A DNA stretch of 64,000 bases from Synechococcus sp. PCC 7335 (GTDB taxonomy: Bacteria > Cyanobacteriota > Cyanobacteriia > Phormidesmidales > Phormidesmidaceae). This document shows positions 51,825 through 60,935 of the stretch, in pieces (position 1 is the stretch's first letter; each line of letters begins with the position of its first letter). Both the position numbers and the translations under genes were made by a program. The DNA lies in NCBI RefSeq assembly GCF_000155595.1, contig NZ_DS989906.1:152846-216845 (forward strand), read 5' to 3'. Below the pieces are notes generated by a model that saw nothing but the letters and a program-made list of their open reading frames with translations, did no database searches and had not been told where the DNA came from.

Positions 51825-54599
51825 CTAAATCAGCTCTAGCTCTACGGCTCGTTTCACAGCGGCTCGGCGATTGGTGACATTGAGTTTGCTGTAAATCCGC
51901 TTGGTGTGGGTGCGCACTGTACTCAAGGCCACGACGAGTTCACTGGCGATTTCTGGGCCGGATAGTTCGGTATTGAGCAATCGGAGAACATCCAGCTCCC
52001 GTTGGCTAAGGGGTTCAATTAGGGGTGGGGGAGAGGGGGAGAGGGGGAGAGGGGATGGCTCTTTAGGCTTTTGTCCCCACGTTTCTAAAGTGGTCAAGAG
52101 CCGCTGGCTGTAGGTTACTGTAATACCGCGAGTCATGGTCTCTTGCAGCAGTTGTCTCATCGGGGTTCCAGATTCTGCAAAGATGCGAACATAGCCCTCC
52201 GGTTCGGCTAGGGTAAGGGCGCGTTCTAGGGCTGTGATCGCCGCTGAAACATCACTCTGAGCCTTTTGCGCCAAGGCTAGAACCACCAAAATTTTGATGC
52301 TGCTGCCAGTTCTCTCCTCAGCTTCTGCCGCTGCCAGTAATCGAGTCAGGAGACCGATGACCCGATGCATTCCCTCGCCCGTCTCATTGCACCCACCGCT
52401 ATCACGCTCGTACTGAGCGATCGCAACTCTGGCTAGGGTCAAGTGTTCGTATTCACGTAGATAGTCTGGCTTATCGTCCATCGATAAACCACACTCTCGC
52501 ACCCAGCTTAGGGCTTCAGTCAGTCTGCCTTGCCGCAGCCACAGCCGTGCCCTCAACGCTGGGATCGGGCGCACATCTGGAACTGGCATAGGCGTTTGGG
52601 AATAGATCCGTTCAGCCTCGTGAAGCTGGTCGAGGGCGGTCTCTAGATCGCCCTTGGCAGCTGTTAATCGTGCTTGCACTACCCACCAAAGATATTTAAC
52701 CCCCGATAGCGAAGCCTGCTGACGTAGGGTTTCACCGCTCAGCAACAGCTGGCTGGCAGCCGCCAAATCGCCTTGTTCGTAGCGCACTTCGCTCAAGCCC
52801 AGATACAGTTCTGGTGTGCCCGCCCGCACCGGGCCGTCCTGCTCTGTCGCTAGTTGTAAGGACTGCTCACAAATATTAATTACCTGGTGAAGACGCCCTT
52901 GGGCTATGCTCATCTGTGCCAGGATCAAGGTGCCGCCAATAGCCATCTGTGGAAGGCCCATCTGCTTAAAAATTGCCAGACCCTCGGCAAAGGAATGATA
53001 GCCGGCTTCTGGCCTGCCGCTGGTCCAGAAAGCGAGTCCAAGTAGGGCTGCGGTTGTGCCTCGCTCGTACTCTTCATCTTCTGGCAGCAGTTCTAGGGCC
53101 TGCTGAGCATAGGTCACAGTGCTAGACGCATCCTTCAGCGCTGTCGCCCGGTAGGCGCGGGCATTGGCGATAGAGGCAGGTAAAGACCGCAGCTGTGCGT
53201 TCTCCGTGACAATGCTTTCAACGGCTAGCGACTCCCGTGAGTTTGCGGCTGCTTCCAAGCATCTTTCTGCGTCTTGTAGGCGAGATTCAACCGCCTCTAA
53301 CTGCCCATCGTTCAACAGCACCAAGGCGTAGGCAACGCTGAGGACAGGGCGGTGGCGAATCAGCGAATCAGGGAGTGACGTAATCCAGCCCAGTACAGTG
53401 GTTTGTCGCTGACGCTGACGCATAGTAGGCCACACTTGCTCGATTAGACTTGCCGCTCGCTCAAAATCTTGGGCGGTTAGAGCATGACGAATCGCATCAG
53501 CGAACAGATCATTCTGCTCGTACCATTCACTTGCCTGTGCATGCAGGCTAGCCATTCGTTCTGGCCATTCCATCTGAGCATAGGCCTGAAGCACATCGGC
53601 AAACAAGTGATGGTAACGGTACCACTGACGCTTGTTGTCCAGCGGAATGATAAATAGGTTGCCTCGTTCCAGCCTTTCCAACATTCCCTGACCATCGGTT
53701 TGGCTGGTGAGCGCATCACACAGAGAACCGTTCAATCGTTCCAAAATGGCAGTTTGTAGCAAAAAACGACGGACGTGTTCGGGCTGCCGTTGCAAGACTT
53801 CTTCCATCAGATAGTCCACAATGTAACGATCGTCGCCTGAAAACGCTGCAACAAAATCAGCGACATCCTTTCGCCCTTGCAGAGATAGGGCTGCGAGTTG
53901 CAATCCGGCAATCCAGCCTTCAGTCCGCTGCTCCAGAGCAGTCACTTCGTCCGGCAAGATTGATAATCTCATTCTTTGGTTCAAGAAAGCGGCCGCTTCA
54001 TCCGGCGTAAACCGCAGATCGCTTGCCCTCAGCTCGCTCAAGTCTCCATGAGACCTTAAACGCGCCAGCGATAAGGGCGGGTCGGTACGGCTGGCAATAA
54101 TTAGATGCGCTTGAGGCGGCAAATGGCTGATCAGAAAGCCGATTCCGTTATGAATGGCTTGGGTTACGATCACATGATAATCATCGAGGATCACGACAGT
54201 ATTTTCAACGGCAGTCAGTTCATTGAGCAAGGTTATCAAGACTGACTCGATGGGGGGTGGCTGTGGCGATCGCAGTAATGAGAGCGATCGCTCCCCTAAA
54301 CCAGAATGAATGTTTTGCAGAGCGGTGATTAGATAGGACCAGAAAATAGCCGGATCGTTGTCACTCGGATCTAACGAAACCCAGGCAACTGATCTGGTGG
54401 ATAAGGCTGCGATCCATTCTGCTAGTAGCGTCGTTTTGCCAAAACCGGCCGGGGCTGAAACCAGGGTCAACTTGCGCTGTGTGTGGATGCGGTCAATTAA
54501 TCGTGGGCGCGAGACCCAGTCAGCAGACCATTCTGGGAGGTAGAGCTTGGTCTCCAGGAGAGGGATTTTTGAGTTGATTAGTCCCGCCGAGCCAATCAT
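51825..54599 (-). CDS. MalT-type LuxR-family transcriptional activator
   Basis: 924 aa. N-terminal ATPase domain with Walker A S-A-P-A-G-F-G-K-T-T (48-57) and the Walker B region V-V-I-L-D-D-Y-H. Then a long TPR-like helical region (about 350-820) and a C-terminal LuxR helix-turn-helix (last 60 residues, L-S-Q-R-E-L-D-V-L-R-L-L). This is the LAL class that binds ATP and an inducer. A proline-rich linker (P-L-P-L-S-P-S-P-P-P) ahead of the HTH is coded by a GGGGGAGA-type repeat (52023-52055). It probably regulates the small gene-membrane protein-methyltransferase cluster downstream. Confidence 0.88.
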   Translation of the reverse strand: MIGSAGLINSKIPLLETKLYLPEWSADWVSRPRLIDRIHTQRKLTLVSAPAGFGKTTLLAEWIAALSTRSVAWVSLDPSDNDPAIFWSYLITALQNIHSGLGERSLSLLRSPQPPPIESVLITLLNELTAVENTVVILDDYHVIVTQAIHNGIGFLISHLPPQAHLIIASRTDPPLSLARLRSHGDLSELRASDLRFTPDEAAAFLNQRMRLSILPDEVTALEQRTEGWIAGLQLAALSLQGRKDVADFVAAFSGDDRYIVDYLMEEVLQRQPEHVRRFLLQTAILERLNGSLCDALTSQTDGQGMLERLERGNLFIIPLDNKRQWYRYHHLFADVLQAYAQMEWPERMASLHAQASEWYEQNDLFADAIRHALTAQDFERAASLIEQVWPTMRQRQRQTTVLGWITSLPDSLIRHRPVLSVAYALVLLNDGQLEAVESRLQDAERCLEAAANSRESLAVESIVTENAQLRSLPASIANARAYRATALKDASSTVTYAQQALELLPEDEEYERGTTAALLGLAFWTSGRPEAGYHSFAEGLAIFKQMGLPQMAIGGTLILAQMSIAQGRLHQVINICEQSLQLATEQDGPVRAGTPELYLGLSEVRYEQGDLAAASQLLLSGETLRQQASLSGVKYLWWVVQARLTAAKGDLETALDQLHEAERIYSQTPMPVPDVRPIPALRARLWLRQGRLTEALSWVRECGLSMDDKPDYLREYEHLTLARVAIAQYERDSGGCNETGEGMHRVIGLLTRLLAAAEAEERTGSSIKILVVLALAQKAQSDVSAAITALERALTLAEPEGYVRIFAESGTPMRQLLQETMTRGITVTYSQRLLTTLETWGQKPKEPSPLPLSPSPPPLIEPLSQRELDVLRLLNTELSGPEIASELVVALSTVRTHTKRIYSKLNVTNRRAAVKRAVELELI

Positions 54600-55066
54600 A
54601 GATACATTTTCAGGCTTTAAGAAGCACCCTAAAAAATGGTGAATAGTTTGAATTCAGAGCTTTTTCACTATGCAGAGATTGGATTTTCCATACGTATACC
54701 CATCTTTTCACAAGGATGCAAGTTGGAAATCAAACACTAATCTCTTCGAGGCCGATTCTGAACAACAGCGATCATGGGTGCTGCTGAGTGAAATCGAGCC
54801 CTAAAGCGTTTGAGTGAAGCGAAGTAATACCCTGTCCGCTTATGATAGGCGACCGTCATGTTCAGATTAACGGGAGAGTGTTTAAAAATTTGCGTAAGCG
54901 CTTGTTTTCTTACAGGACAAAGCGTTTTGGGAACAGAATAGCAAAATGTGAGGGCACTGCCTTCCAGTTCTTAATCGGTTGGCCCCACTTCTTAGCAATG
55001 TTGTTCTTCGCTAGGCACATCTATCTCAAGACAGCTTCTTTGTTAGGAAAGATGACTTTGATCTTG
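54600..55066. other. Intergenic region with weak open frame
   Basis: 467 bases. A frame from 54842 has no recognisable family in its first 75 codons and may be a chance extension of the broken gene downstream. AT-rich upstream of the LuxR gene. No motif found. Confidence 0.4.
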
Positions 55067-55493
55067 ATGAGCTTACGTAGCGAGCGATTGAACGATGAAA
55101 GCGCCTGTGAAAAGGCAGTTGGGGGTACAAGCGCCTTCTATGCAGGTCTAGTCATTGCTAGTGGGATGGTGGCAAACATTGGCGCTAGCGTAATTGTATG
55201 AAACATACGGTAGAGATCCAGCGCAGTCTGCATCGCTTTGGCTGACCATGCATTTTGTCGTCGATGGCTTAGGTGGCGGTAACGCAATTGTAGGTGGACT
55301 GTGGGTTTTGCTCATTAGCTAGGCTGCGCTGTCACACAACCAACTCTCAAAAGCGCTGAGCTACTTCGACATTGCCGTAGGCGCTGTAGGCGTCATCACC
55401 TTTATTCCTGCGCTCACAGAATTAAGTGCTGCTTATGGCCTGAGAAGCATCGTGTGGTTTCTATGGGCAAGAAAAATTCTAATTACACACTAA
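55067..55493 (+). pseudogene. Small multi-helix membrane protein, frameshift and stop
   Basis: From ATG 55067 the protein reads F-Y-A-G-L-V-I-A-S-G-M-V-A-N-I-G-A-S-V-I. It then needs a one-base shift at about 55198 to continue as E-T-Y-G-R-D-P-A-Q-S-A-S-L-W. An in-frame TAG lies near 55318, after V-G-G-L-W-V-L-L-I-S. The tail (F-D-I-A-V-G-A-V-G-V-I-T-F-I-P) reaches TAA at 55493. Resembles DUF4386-like small membrane proteins, uncertain. Confidence 0.6.
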
Positions 55494-56206
55494 TCGCGAC
55501 TTTCCCCTTAACCTGTCTTTCTTCTACATTGTGAATTGCCGTAGGCACCTCTGCGAGCGAATAAGTCCGATCAACAACCGGCTTGAGCTTACCTGCTTCA
55601 ATCCAGTCTTTTAGTACAGTCAGATCAGCTTGATTAGGCGCTGAAAGTAAACACTTCACCCTACGACGACTAGCCTTAGGTTTCCATCGTTCAGCAAAAG
55701 GCCCTAAAAGCATAGAACGAAAGAATTCTGAGGTAGCGCCACCCACCATTACATAGGTTCCGCCGGGTGCGATCGCACCCAAAAAATCAGAAAACGGTCG
55801 ATAGGCCGCTGCATCTACAATCAAATCGTAGGGCTGCACTGGCTTTGTCGGATCGCTCTGCGTGTAGTCGATCACGTAGTCCACGCCCAGCGACTTCACC
55901 ATCTCCATCTTGCTAGTACTGCAAACCGCTGTCACTTCAGCGCCCAACTCTCTTGCTAGCTGCACCGCGAATGAACCCACACCACCAGAGGCTCCATTGA
56001 TCGGAACCCTTTGTCCTGGCTGGATTTCTCCATAGTCTCTTAGTGCTTGCAGCGCAGCCAACCCAGAAACGGGGACTGTTGCAGCTTCTTCAAAAAGATA
56101 GATTGGTGGGCTTTTGCACCAGTGCCTTTTCGGGAACAGAAATATATTCGGAGAACGCACCAAATCCGCATTCTGACAAATCGACAAAGACCTCATCATT
56201 TGGAAT
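55483..56206 (-). pseudogene. Zinc-type alcohol dehydrogenase/quinone oxidoreductase, N-terminally cut and frameshifted
   Basis: The Rossmann part is clear (G-A-S-G-G-V-G-S-F-A-V-Q-L-A-R), with a typical C-terminus (V-P-T-A-I-H-N-V-E-E-R-Q-V-K-G-K). Before it, in another frame, come E-Y-I-S-V-P-E-K-A-L-V-Q-K-P and D-E-V-F-V-D-L. One extra T in the run of five T near 56097 explains the shift. The first about 90 residues are missing because a Tn3 transposase tail begins near 56195. The enzyme is not expected to be active. Confidence 0.8.
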
Positions 56207-56398
56207 ACCGTCTACATCGACAAGGTCGTACAGCAGCTTAGAAAAGAGGGCTACGAAATTTCTGACGATGACCTCAAATCAGTCTGGCCGACTAGGCAAA
56301 GGCACCTCAATGTTTACGGGGCCTATCTCTATGAAGCCGAATGGATTGGTCAGCAGCTAGGCCTCAGACCCCTGCGCCAGCCTGACTCTCAGCCTTAA
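56195..56398 (+). pseudogene. Tn3-family transposase TnpA, C-terminal tail
   Basis: About 66 codons: W-N-T-V-Y-I-D-K-V-V-Q-Q-L-R-K-E-G-Y, then W-P-T-R-Q-R-H-L-N-V-Y-G-A-Y, ending L-R-P-L-R-Q-P-D-S-Q-P stop at 56398. This is the characteristic Tn3 TnpA terminus (L-W-N-T-V-Y ... G-x-Y), followed directly by the terminal repeat, as in intact Tn3-type transposons. It replaces the start of the alcohol dehydrogenase gene. Confidence 0.75.
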
Positions 56399-56439
56399 AG
56401 GACAAAATGGTTCCGATTCTATACATAGGCGACAGTACC
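56393..56439 (+). repeat. Tn3-family terminal inverted repeat
   Basis: CCTTAAAGG, then ACAAAATGGTTCCGATTC, TATACATAGGCG and ACAGTACC. It overlaps the TnpA stop codon as in other Tn3-type elements. It is near identical to 16237-16268 plus 16389-16401 and to the reverse complement of 941-987. Its outer end touches the umuC stop at 56441. Confidence 0.85.
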
Positions 56440-56440
56440 T

Positions 56441-57718
56441 TCAGCACCTAACTCTCAGAATCTCCTTGAGCCGTGTCGTATACCGAGGCGATCGCCACTG
56501 CTGTCTCATCCCCCAAGACTTTCGCTGCTTGCCCTTCTCTAGTCCTTGAGCTGCAAAGCGAACTGTACCTCTACCCATCTTGGCGTTGAGCGAATCCATC
56601 AGCACCATCAGTTCATCGGACTGCTCGTGATCAGTAGAGCAAAACAAGTTTCCCTGTACGGTGGTGGCCGGGGCCAGGTCAACCAGCATAACGCCGCACT
56701 TGTGGTACTCAAACCCAGGTCGATACAGCTGTGCCATACATGCCCTGGCTGCATGGATAATCTCGCGGCTATCGCGGCTAGGTACTGTGAATGACCAGGT
56801 GCAGCTATTGCTGTACTGCGCCTCATGCTGACGGAATCTATTGGTTTGCAAGAACACCTGCAACCCCCCACAGCGACTGCCCTGGCCGCGTAGCTTTCCG
56901 GCTGCTCTAGCGGCATGGTCAGCGATCGCTTCCAACAACAGATGTTTCTCAGCAATCATCCGCCCGAACGAGCGCGAACACATGATGTTCTTCTTCGGCT
57001 GAATCTCTTCTAATCCCAGACAAGCCGTTCCGCGCAATTCGTGAACGATCCGCTCTGCGACCACGTTGAACACCTGTCGAATTGTTCTTGGTTCAGCGGC
57101 TCGCAAGTCAGCCGCAGTCTCAATACCAATCGCATTGAGCTTGAGCGTCCACCGTCTACCGATGCCCCAGATATCCCCAACTGCAATAGTAGGAAGCACC
57201 TCATCTTGGAGGGTGCGATCGCATAGGTTGAAGACACCGCTTGTTGTTCGTTTCTTAGCTACATAGTTAGCAACCTTAGCCAGCGTCTTAGTTGGGCCGA
57301 TGCCTACACCGATAGGTATACCCGTCCACTGGTGGACTTTCTTTTGCATCTGGCGTCCGTAGTCAGTGAGGTCGAGGTGAGCAAAGCCGTCCAGTTGTAG
57401 AAAAGCCTCATCAATTGAGTAAACTTCCATATCCGGCGTAAACGTGCCTAGACAGGCCATTACTCGCTGAGACATATCACCATAGAGGGCGTAGTTAGAA
57501 GAGAAAACTACAACGTTGTGCTGAGCGCAAATATCTCTATACTCATGCCACACAGCACCCATCGGTATCCCTAAGTCTTTTGCTTTGACAGATCTTGATA
57601 TGACATTCGCATCATTGTTGGACATCACGGCGATTGCACGATTGTTCAGCGCGGGCTGGAAAACTTGCTCGCACGAAGCATAAAAATTGTTGGCATCACA
57701 GAGCGCAAAGATCGGCAT
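56441..57718 (-). CDS. umuC: UmuC-like translesion DNA polymerase (DNA polymerase V subunit)
   Basis: 425 aa from ATG 57718; the frame continues to a GTG at 57733 that I do not prefer. It begins M-P-I-F-A-L-C-D8-A-N-N-F-Y-A-S-C-E-Q, the Y-family motif I, and has S-I-D-E-A-F-L as the catalytic second motif near 103-110. The C-terminus ends at the Tn3 terminal repeat, so the last few residues may be shorter than usual. No umuD gene is adjacent. SOS-induced bypass polymerase; plasmid copies are common. Confidence 0.9.
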   Translation of the reverse strand: MPIFALCDANNFYASCEQVFQPALNNRAIAVMSNNDANVISRSVKAKDLGIPMGAVWHEYRDICAQHNVVVFSSNYALYGDMSQRVMACLGTFTPDMEVYSIDEAFLQLDGFAHLDLTDYGRQMQKKVHQWTGIPIGVGIGPTKTLAKVANYVAKKRTTSGVFNLCDRTLQDEVLPTIAVGDIWGIGRRWTLKLNAIGIETAADLRAAEPRTIRQVFNVVAERIVHELRGTACLGLEEIQPKKNIMCSRSFGRMIAEKHLLLEAIADHAARAAGKLRGQGSRCGGLQVFLQTNRFRQHEAQYSNSCTWSFTVPSRDSREIIHAARACMAQLYRPGFEYHKCGVMLVDLAPATTVQGNLFCSTDHEQSDELMVLMDSLNAKMGRGTVRFAAQGLEKGKQRKSWGMRQQWRSPRYTTRLKEILRVRC

Positions 57719-58110
57719 GAGTAACAGGTTCACTTCATCGAGCGAATAGTGTGAATGACAACACCCCGGCTGAAACCGGACAGCTATAAAGCGGCAGAAG
57801 ATGCGATCGGTAGGGAATTAGGCAAAGAGCACCAGCGACAATCATAGATTTTTAGCAATGTGGGAGGACGACATCGGTTGTCACATAGGATCACTGATGG
57901 TTACGCGACAGGTTCTTTAAAGTGAGCTGGAGCAACCTGATAATTCCCTGAATCATTAAAAAATCAGTACAAATGAACTAAAACTTAAGAGTACTGCTAC
58001 GCTTATTAGAAATCAAGCCCTTCTTCTGTAAGGAGTTTGAGGAAAGTTCGTACAGTACTAGTAACAGGGCATTATAAAGTAGTCCACGAGGCGCCTCATC
58101 ATTCATCCCT
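57719..58110. other. Intergenic region between umuC and thermonuclease
   Basis: Contains a 30-codon frame (ATG 57755 to TAG 57847) that begins M-T-T-P-R-L-K-P and is rich in charged residues. It could be a small peptide but has no recognised family. Downstream DNA is AT-rich leader. A CAGTACTAGTA block near 58053 lies between umuC and nuc; cyanobacterial SOS boxes have a similar AGTAC core, but this is weak. Confidence 0.35.
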
Positions 58111-58722
58111 ATGCAGCTCAAACCGTTGCTTTCTCTATCTATCCTCGGCATACTACTCACTGTTGGTAGTGGTGCAGCTGCACACTCGGGAAGAACGAAC
58201 GCTAGCGGATGCCACAACAACCACAGCACCGGAGACTACCATTGTCACAACAGTGGAAGTTCCTCTAGCCCAACTAGACAAACCGTGCCAACTTCAACAC
58301 CTGCTGTTACACCCTACTGGCGTGTTCTATCGGTGGGAGACGGCGATACGCTGCGCGTCACAACGGGCACTGAGAATGCCACCATTCGCCTTGGCTGTGT
58401 CGATTCTCCGGAACTAGCTCAAGATTTTGGGGAAAGCTCGAAAGAGTACCTGCAAGCGCTGCTTCCTATCAATACGCCTGTTGCTTTGCGTACTGTTGCC
58501 ACTGACCGCTATGGTCGCACGGTTGCTGAAATATTCAGTCAGGGCCGCAACATTAATCTTAGTTTGGTTGAGAGTGGCCATGCCGTCGCCTATCGTCAAT
58601 ACCTTAGTCAATGCGACCAAGACGCCTATCTAGAAGCTGAAGCGATCGCACGGCAGAATCGTCTAGTGTTTTGGTCAGTACCTAATCCTGTAATGCCTTG
58701 GGATTTTAGGAGGCAACGTTGA
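58111..58722 (+). CDS. Secreted thermonuclease with YHYH-like domain
   Basis: 203 aa. A signal peptide (residues 1-24, cleavage likely after A-A-A-H) precedes a short Cys-His cluster at 25-46 (S-G-R-T-N-A-S-G-C-H and Y-H-C-H), the YHYH-like element of secreted bacterial proteins. The staphylococcal nuclease-like domain runs from about 67 to 195 (G-D-G-D-T-L, R-L-G-C-V-D-S-P-E, D-R-Y-G-R). It should degrade DNA or RNA with calcium. The function could be nutrient use or defence. Intact. Confidence 0.88.
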   Translation: MQLKPLLSLSILGILLTVGSGAAAHSGRTNASGCHNNHSTGDYHCHNSGSSSSPTRQTVPTSTPAVTPYWRVLSVGDGDTLRVTTGTENATIRLGCVDSPELAQDFGESSKEYLQALLPINTPVALRTVATDRYGRTVAEIFSQGRNINLSLVESGHAVAYRQYLSQCDQDAYLEAEAIARQNRLVFWSVPNPVMPWDFRRQR

Positions 58723-58801
58723 CGACTTCAAGCGGAAAGCGATCGCACACTATGCTCAACGTTTGAAGGAACTCGATCAAATGTCCTATAAGATGGGCAA
58801 A

Positions 58802-60062
58802 CTCAGATCTTGCACCAGTCTCATTAGACAGAGCTAGGCAGAGACTTGAGAACAATCTCAAAGCCGTACTGGGCAGGCATACCAGTATCACGTCTGATGT
58901 GCTTAAGTAGTAGTGCCCAACGAACGGAAGGCAACAACTTCTCTATCGTTAGCCGCGAGGTTGCTTTCCAGTTCAACACAGGTGGCCACGCCCATAGGTC
59001 AATCCAGTGAGCCAGTACATAGGCAATGAATGAGAGCATCAGCCAACGGTAAACGCCTAGCTTTGTTCCCTGGCCAAAGCAGTGTAGACCAAACTGATGC
59101 TTTACTGTTTTGAAGAAGCCTTCTATCGCCCATCGTTTGCGCCCTAGTCGAATCAGATAGATGCCCGTGTAAGGATAGGTAGAAGCGACAAACCGTAGCT
59201 CTCGTTTGTCGTCTGCACGTTTGAGCCAAAACCAGGAAATGGTAAGCGGGTAGTCGATGTCCTTTAGCCGGACTTGTAAGCCTCGTTTTGCACATCTCGG
59301 TAAGTCCTTGAGCCTACGCCCATCCTGCAATAGGCGATTGTTCCTGACACCCACAACGGCTCGCCATCGCCGTCGCCGTACGGCATTGAAGAAGGCAACG
59401 GTGCCGAACTCTGTGTCTCCTTGTACGATGACAGTGCGACCTTGGATGAGTCGCCTTGGAACCGTTGCCAGGAGCTTACAAGCTAGTTGCGATGGACTCG
59501 CTTCTCCTTTGCCGTGCCAGATACGAAAGCTCCAAGGAATGCGCCGTTCGCCGATGACCAGATACATTACCACTAGGTGCAGCCCTCGTTTGCCGTTTAG
59601 CATTCTCACCCAAGGTTCTGGCGCATCGACATCCTCAGTCGGTGTACTCAGATGCCAGAACTTCCCAGTCTTTCTCAACGTTGTCAGGTCTATCAATAAC
59701 CGAACGGGCACGTTTGGCCCCACCGGATGAACGGCTAGCTGGTCTAAGATTGCTGCGCGAGTGGTACGAATGACTTGGCGGGTAGACCAGCTATAGCGAT
59801 TGAGGAAGCGGCTGAGCGAGCTAGGCGATTTGAGCGGTGTATGTTCAGGTAAAGCGTGGCCTTGTTCTGAGAGAAATCGAGCGAACAGAGCTTTGAGACT
59901 GGCTGTTTGATAGTGACTAGGCATGAGTGAAATTAGGCTATAAACTAGCCTTCGGGCGTGCTGAAGCATGGTTGTATTGACCGTCTTCTTTTTTACTTAC
60001 GCCCTTTCTTTCAGACTTTGACCCGCTACGCAACCCTTTCTGAGAATGGTGCAAGATCTCAG
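58802..60062 (-). mobile_element. Complete IS4-like insertion sequence with target duplication
   Basis: Left end CTCAGATCTTGCACCAGTC at 58802, right inverted end closing at 60061-60062 (CTGAGATCTTGCACCATTC on the minus strand). GCAAA flanks both sides (58797-58801 and 60062-60066), consistent with a 5-bp target duplication, although the two end borders differ by one base. A remnant of the same element lies at 27940. Confidence 0.88.
58824..59969 (-). CDS. IS4-like (IS4/IS701) transposase
   Basis: 381 aa. DDE-type with D-L-T-T-L as the first Asp region, V-Q-G-D-T-E-F-G for the second, and the signature R-W-A-I-E-G-F-F-K-T-V-K-H-Q-F-G (Y/R-x3-E-x6-K) carrying the Glu. Complete, apparently active. 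It is the intact version of the start fragment at 28034. The family assignment to IS4 or IS701 is by motif only. Confidence 0.85.
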   Translation of the reverse strand: MLQHARRLVYSLISLMPSHYQTASLKALFARFLSEQGHALPEHTPLKSPSSLSRFLNRYSWSTRQVIRTTRAAILDQLAVHPVGPNVPVRLLIDLTTLRKTGKFWHLSTPTEDVDAPEPWVRMLNGKRGLHLVVMYLVIGERRIPWSFRIWHGKGEASPSQLACKLLATVPRRLIQGRTVIVQGDTEFGTVAFFNAVRRRRWRAVVGVRNNRLLQDGRRLKDLPRCAKRGLQVRLKDIDYPLTISWFWLKRADDKRELRFVASTYPYTGIYLIRLGRKRWAIEGFFKTVKHQFGLHCFGQGTKLGVYRWLMLSFIAYVLAHWIDLWAWPPVLNWKATSRLTIEKLLPSVRWALLLKHIRRDTGMPAQYGFEIVLKSLPSSV

Positions 60063-60243
60063 CAAACCTAAACGATTGCTCCTATGAAAAACAGCTACAG
60101 TGATAGCAACAGAAGACACACCATCGCTTCAAGCAACACTAGCGTAAACAGTCGATAGTGATCGCTATCAACATCACTTCCCTCTCAAGAGTGCTGATAC
60201 CTAGATAACATGCTACTAAGCGAACGTGTTCTAGGAGCTGATC
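59970..60243. other. IS right end and short leader
   Basis: The first 92 bases belong to the IS; the remainder leads to the acetyltransferase. No further element seen. Confidence 0.4.
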
Positions 60244-60780
60244 ATGACTCTGACGAGGGAGGCAACTTACGATGATATACCTGTCATTGCACGAGTTCAC
60301 GTAGACACCTGGAGAGACACATATTCAGGCATCATTCCAGATGAGGTGCTAGCCGATTTATCCTACGAGAAACGAGAGAATTCATGGCAAAGAGTCTTTG
60401 CTCAGGCGGCTGACTCAAACGGATTTACCTACGTTTCAGAGGATGAAAACGGCCAAGTCGTTGGATTTATAGATGGTGGTAGAGAGCGCACAGATGACCG
60501 ACTTTACCGAGGTGAAATCAACGCTATCTACATTCTGAGCAGTCATCAACACCAAGGGATTGGCCGCGAACTGGTTCGACTGGCAGTAAAAAAACTGTGG
60601 CAGATGGATATTCAGTCCATGTTGGTCTGGGTGCTAGAAGATAATCCTGCTTGCAAATTCTACGAAGCGTTAGGAGGGCAGATCGTACGGAGTAAAAGTA
60701 TTGAGATGAGAGGTAGCACTCTCATTGAGTATGCCTACGGGTGGACTGATACATCACTCCTATTGAGACCTGTTGATTGA
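60244..60780 (+). CDS. GNAT-family N-acetyltransferase
   Basis: 178 aa. The acetyl-CoA-binding pattern H-Q-H-Q-G-I-G-R-E-L-V-R (R/Q-x2-G-x-G/A) is near residues 99-110, preceded by I-Y-I-L-S-S and followed by V-L-E-D-N-P-A-C-K-F-Y-E. Substrate unknown. Stand-alone, in the direction of the MerR operon but 1.1 kb away. Confidence 0.85.
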   Translation: MTLTREATYDDIPVIARVHVDTWRDTYSGIIPDEVLADLSYEKRENSWQRVFAQAADSNGFTYVSEDENGQVVGFIDGGRERTDDRLYRGEINAIYILSSHQHQGIGRELVRLAVKKLWQMDIQSMLVWVLEDNPACKFYEALGGQIVRSKSIEMRGSTLIEYAYGWTDTSLLLRPVD

Positions 60781-60935
60781 TTGACAAAGAGCTACTACAC
60801 AAAGGTTATTTACACTGCACGCAGCCAGGCCAACTGTCTATAACCTCTGCCATAGTGCTTGTTGGACAGTACTAAAAACCTTTCCTCAATTGTTACAGGA
60901 AAGTAGAACGGTATATCAAGGATCTCAGCCCTCTT

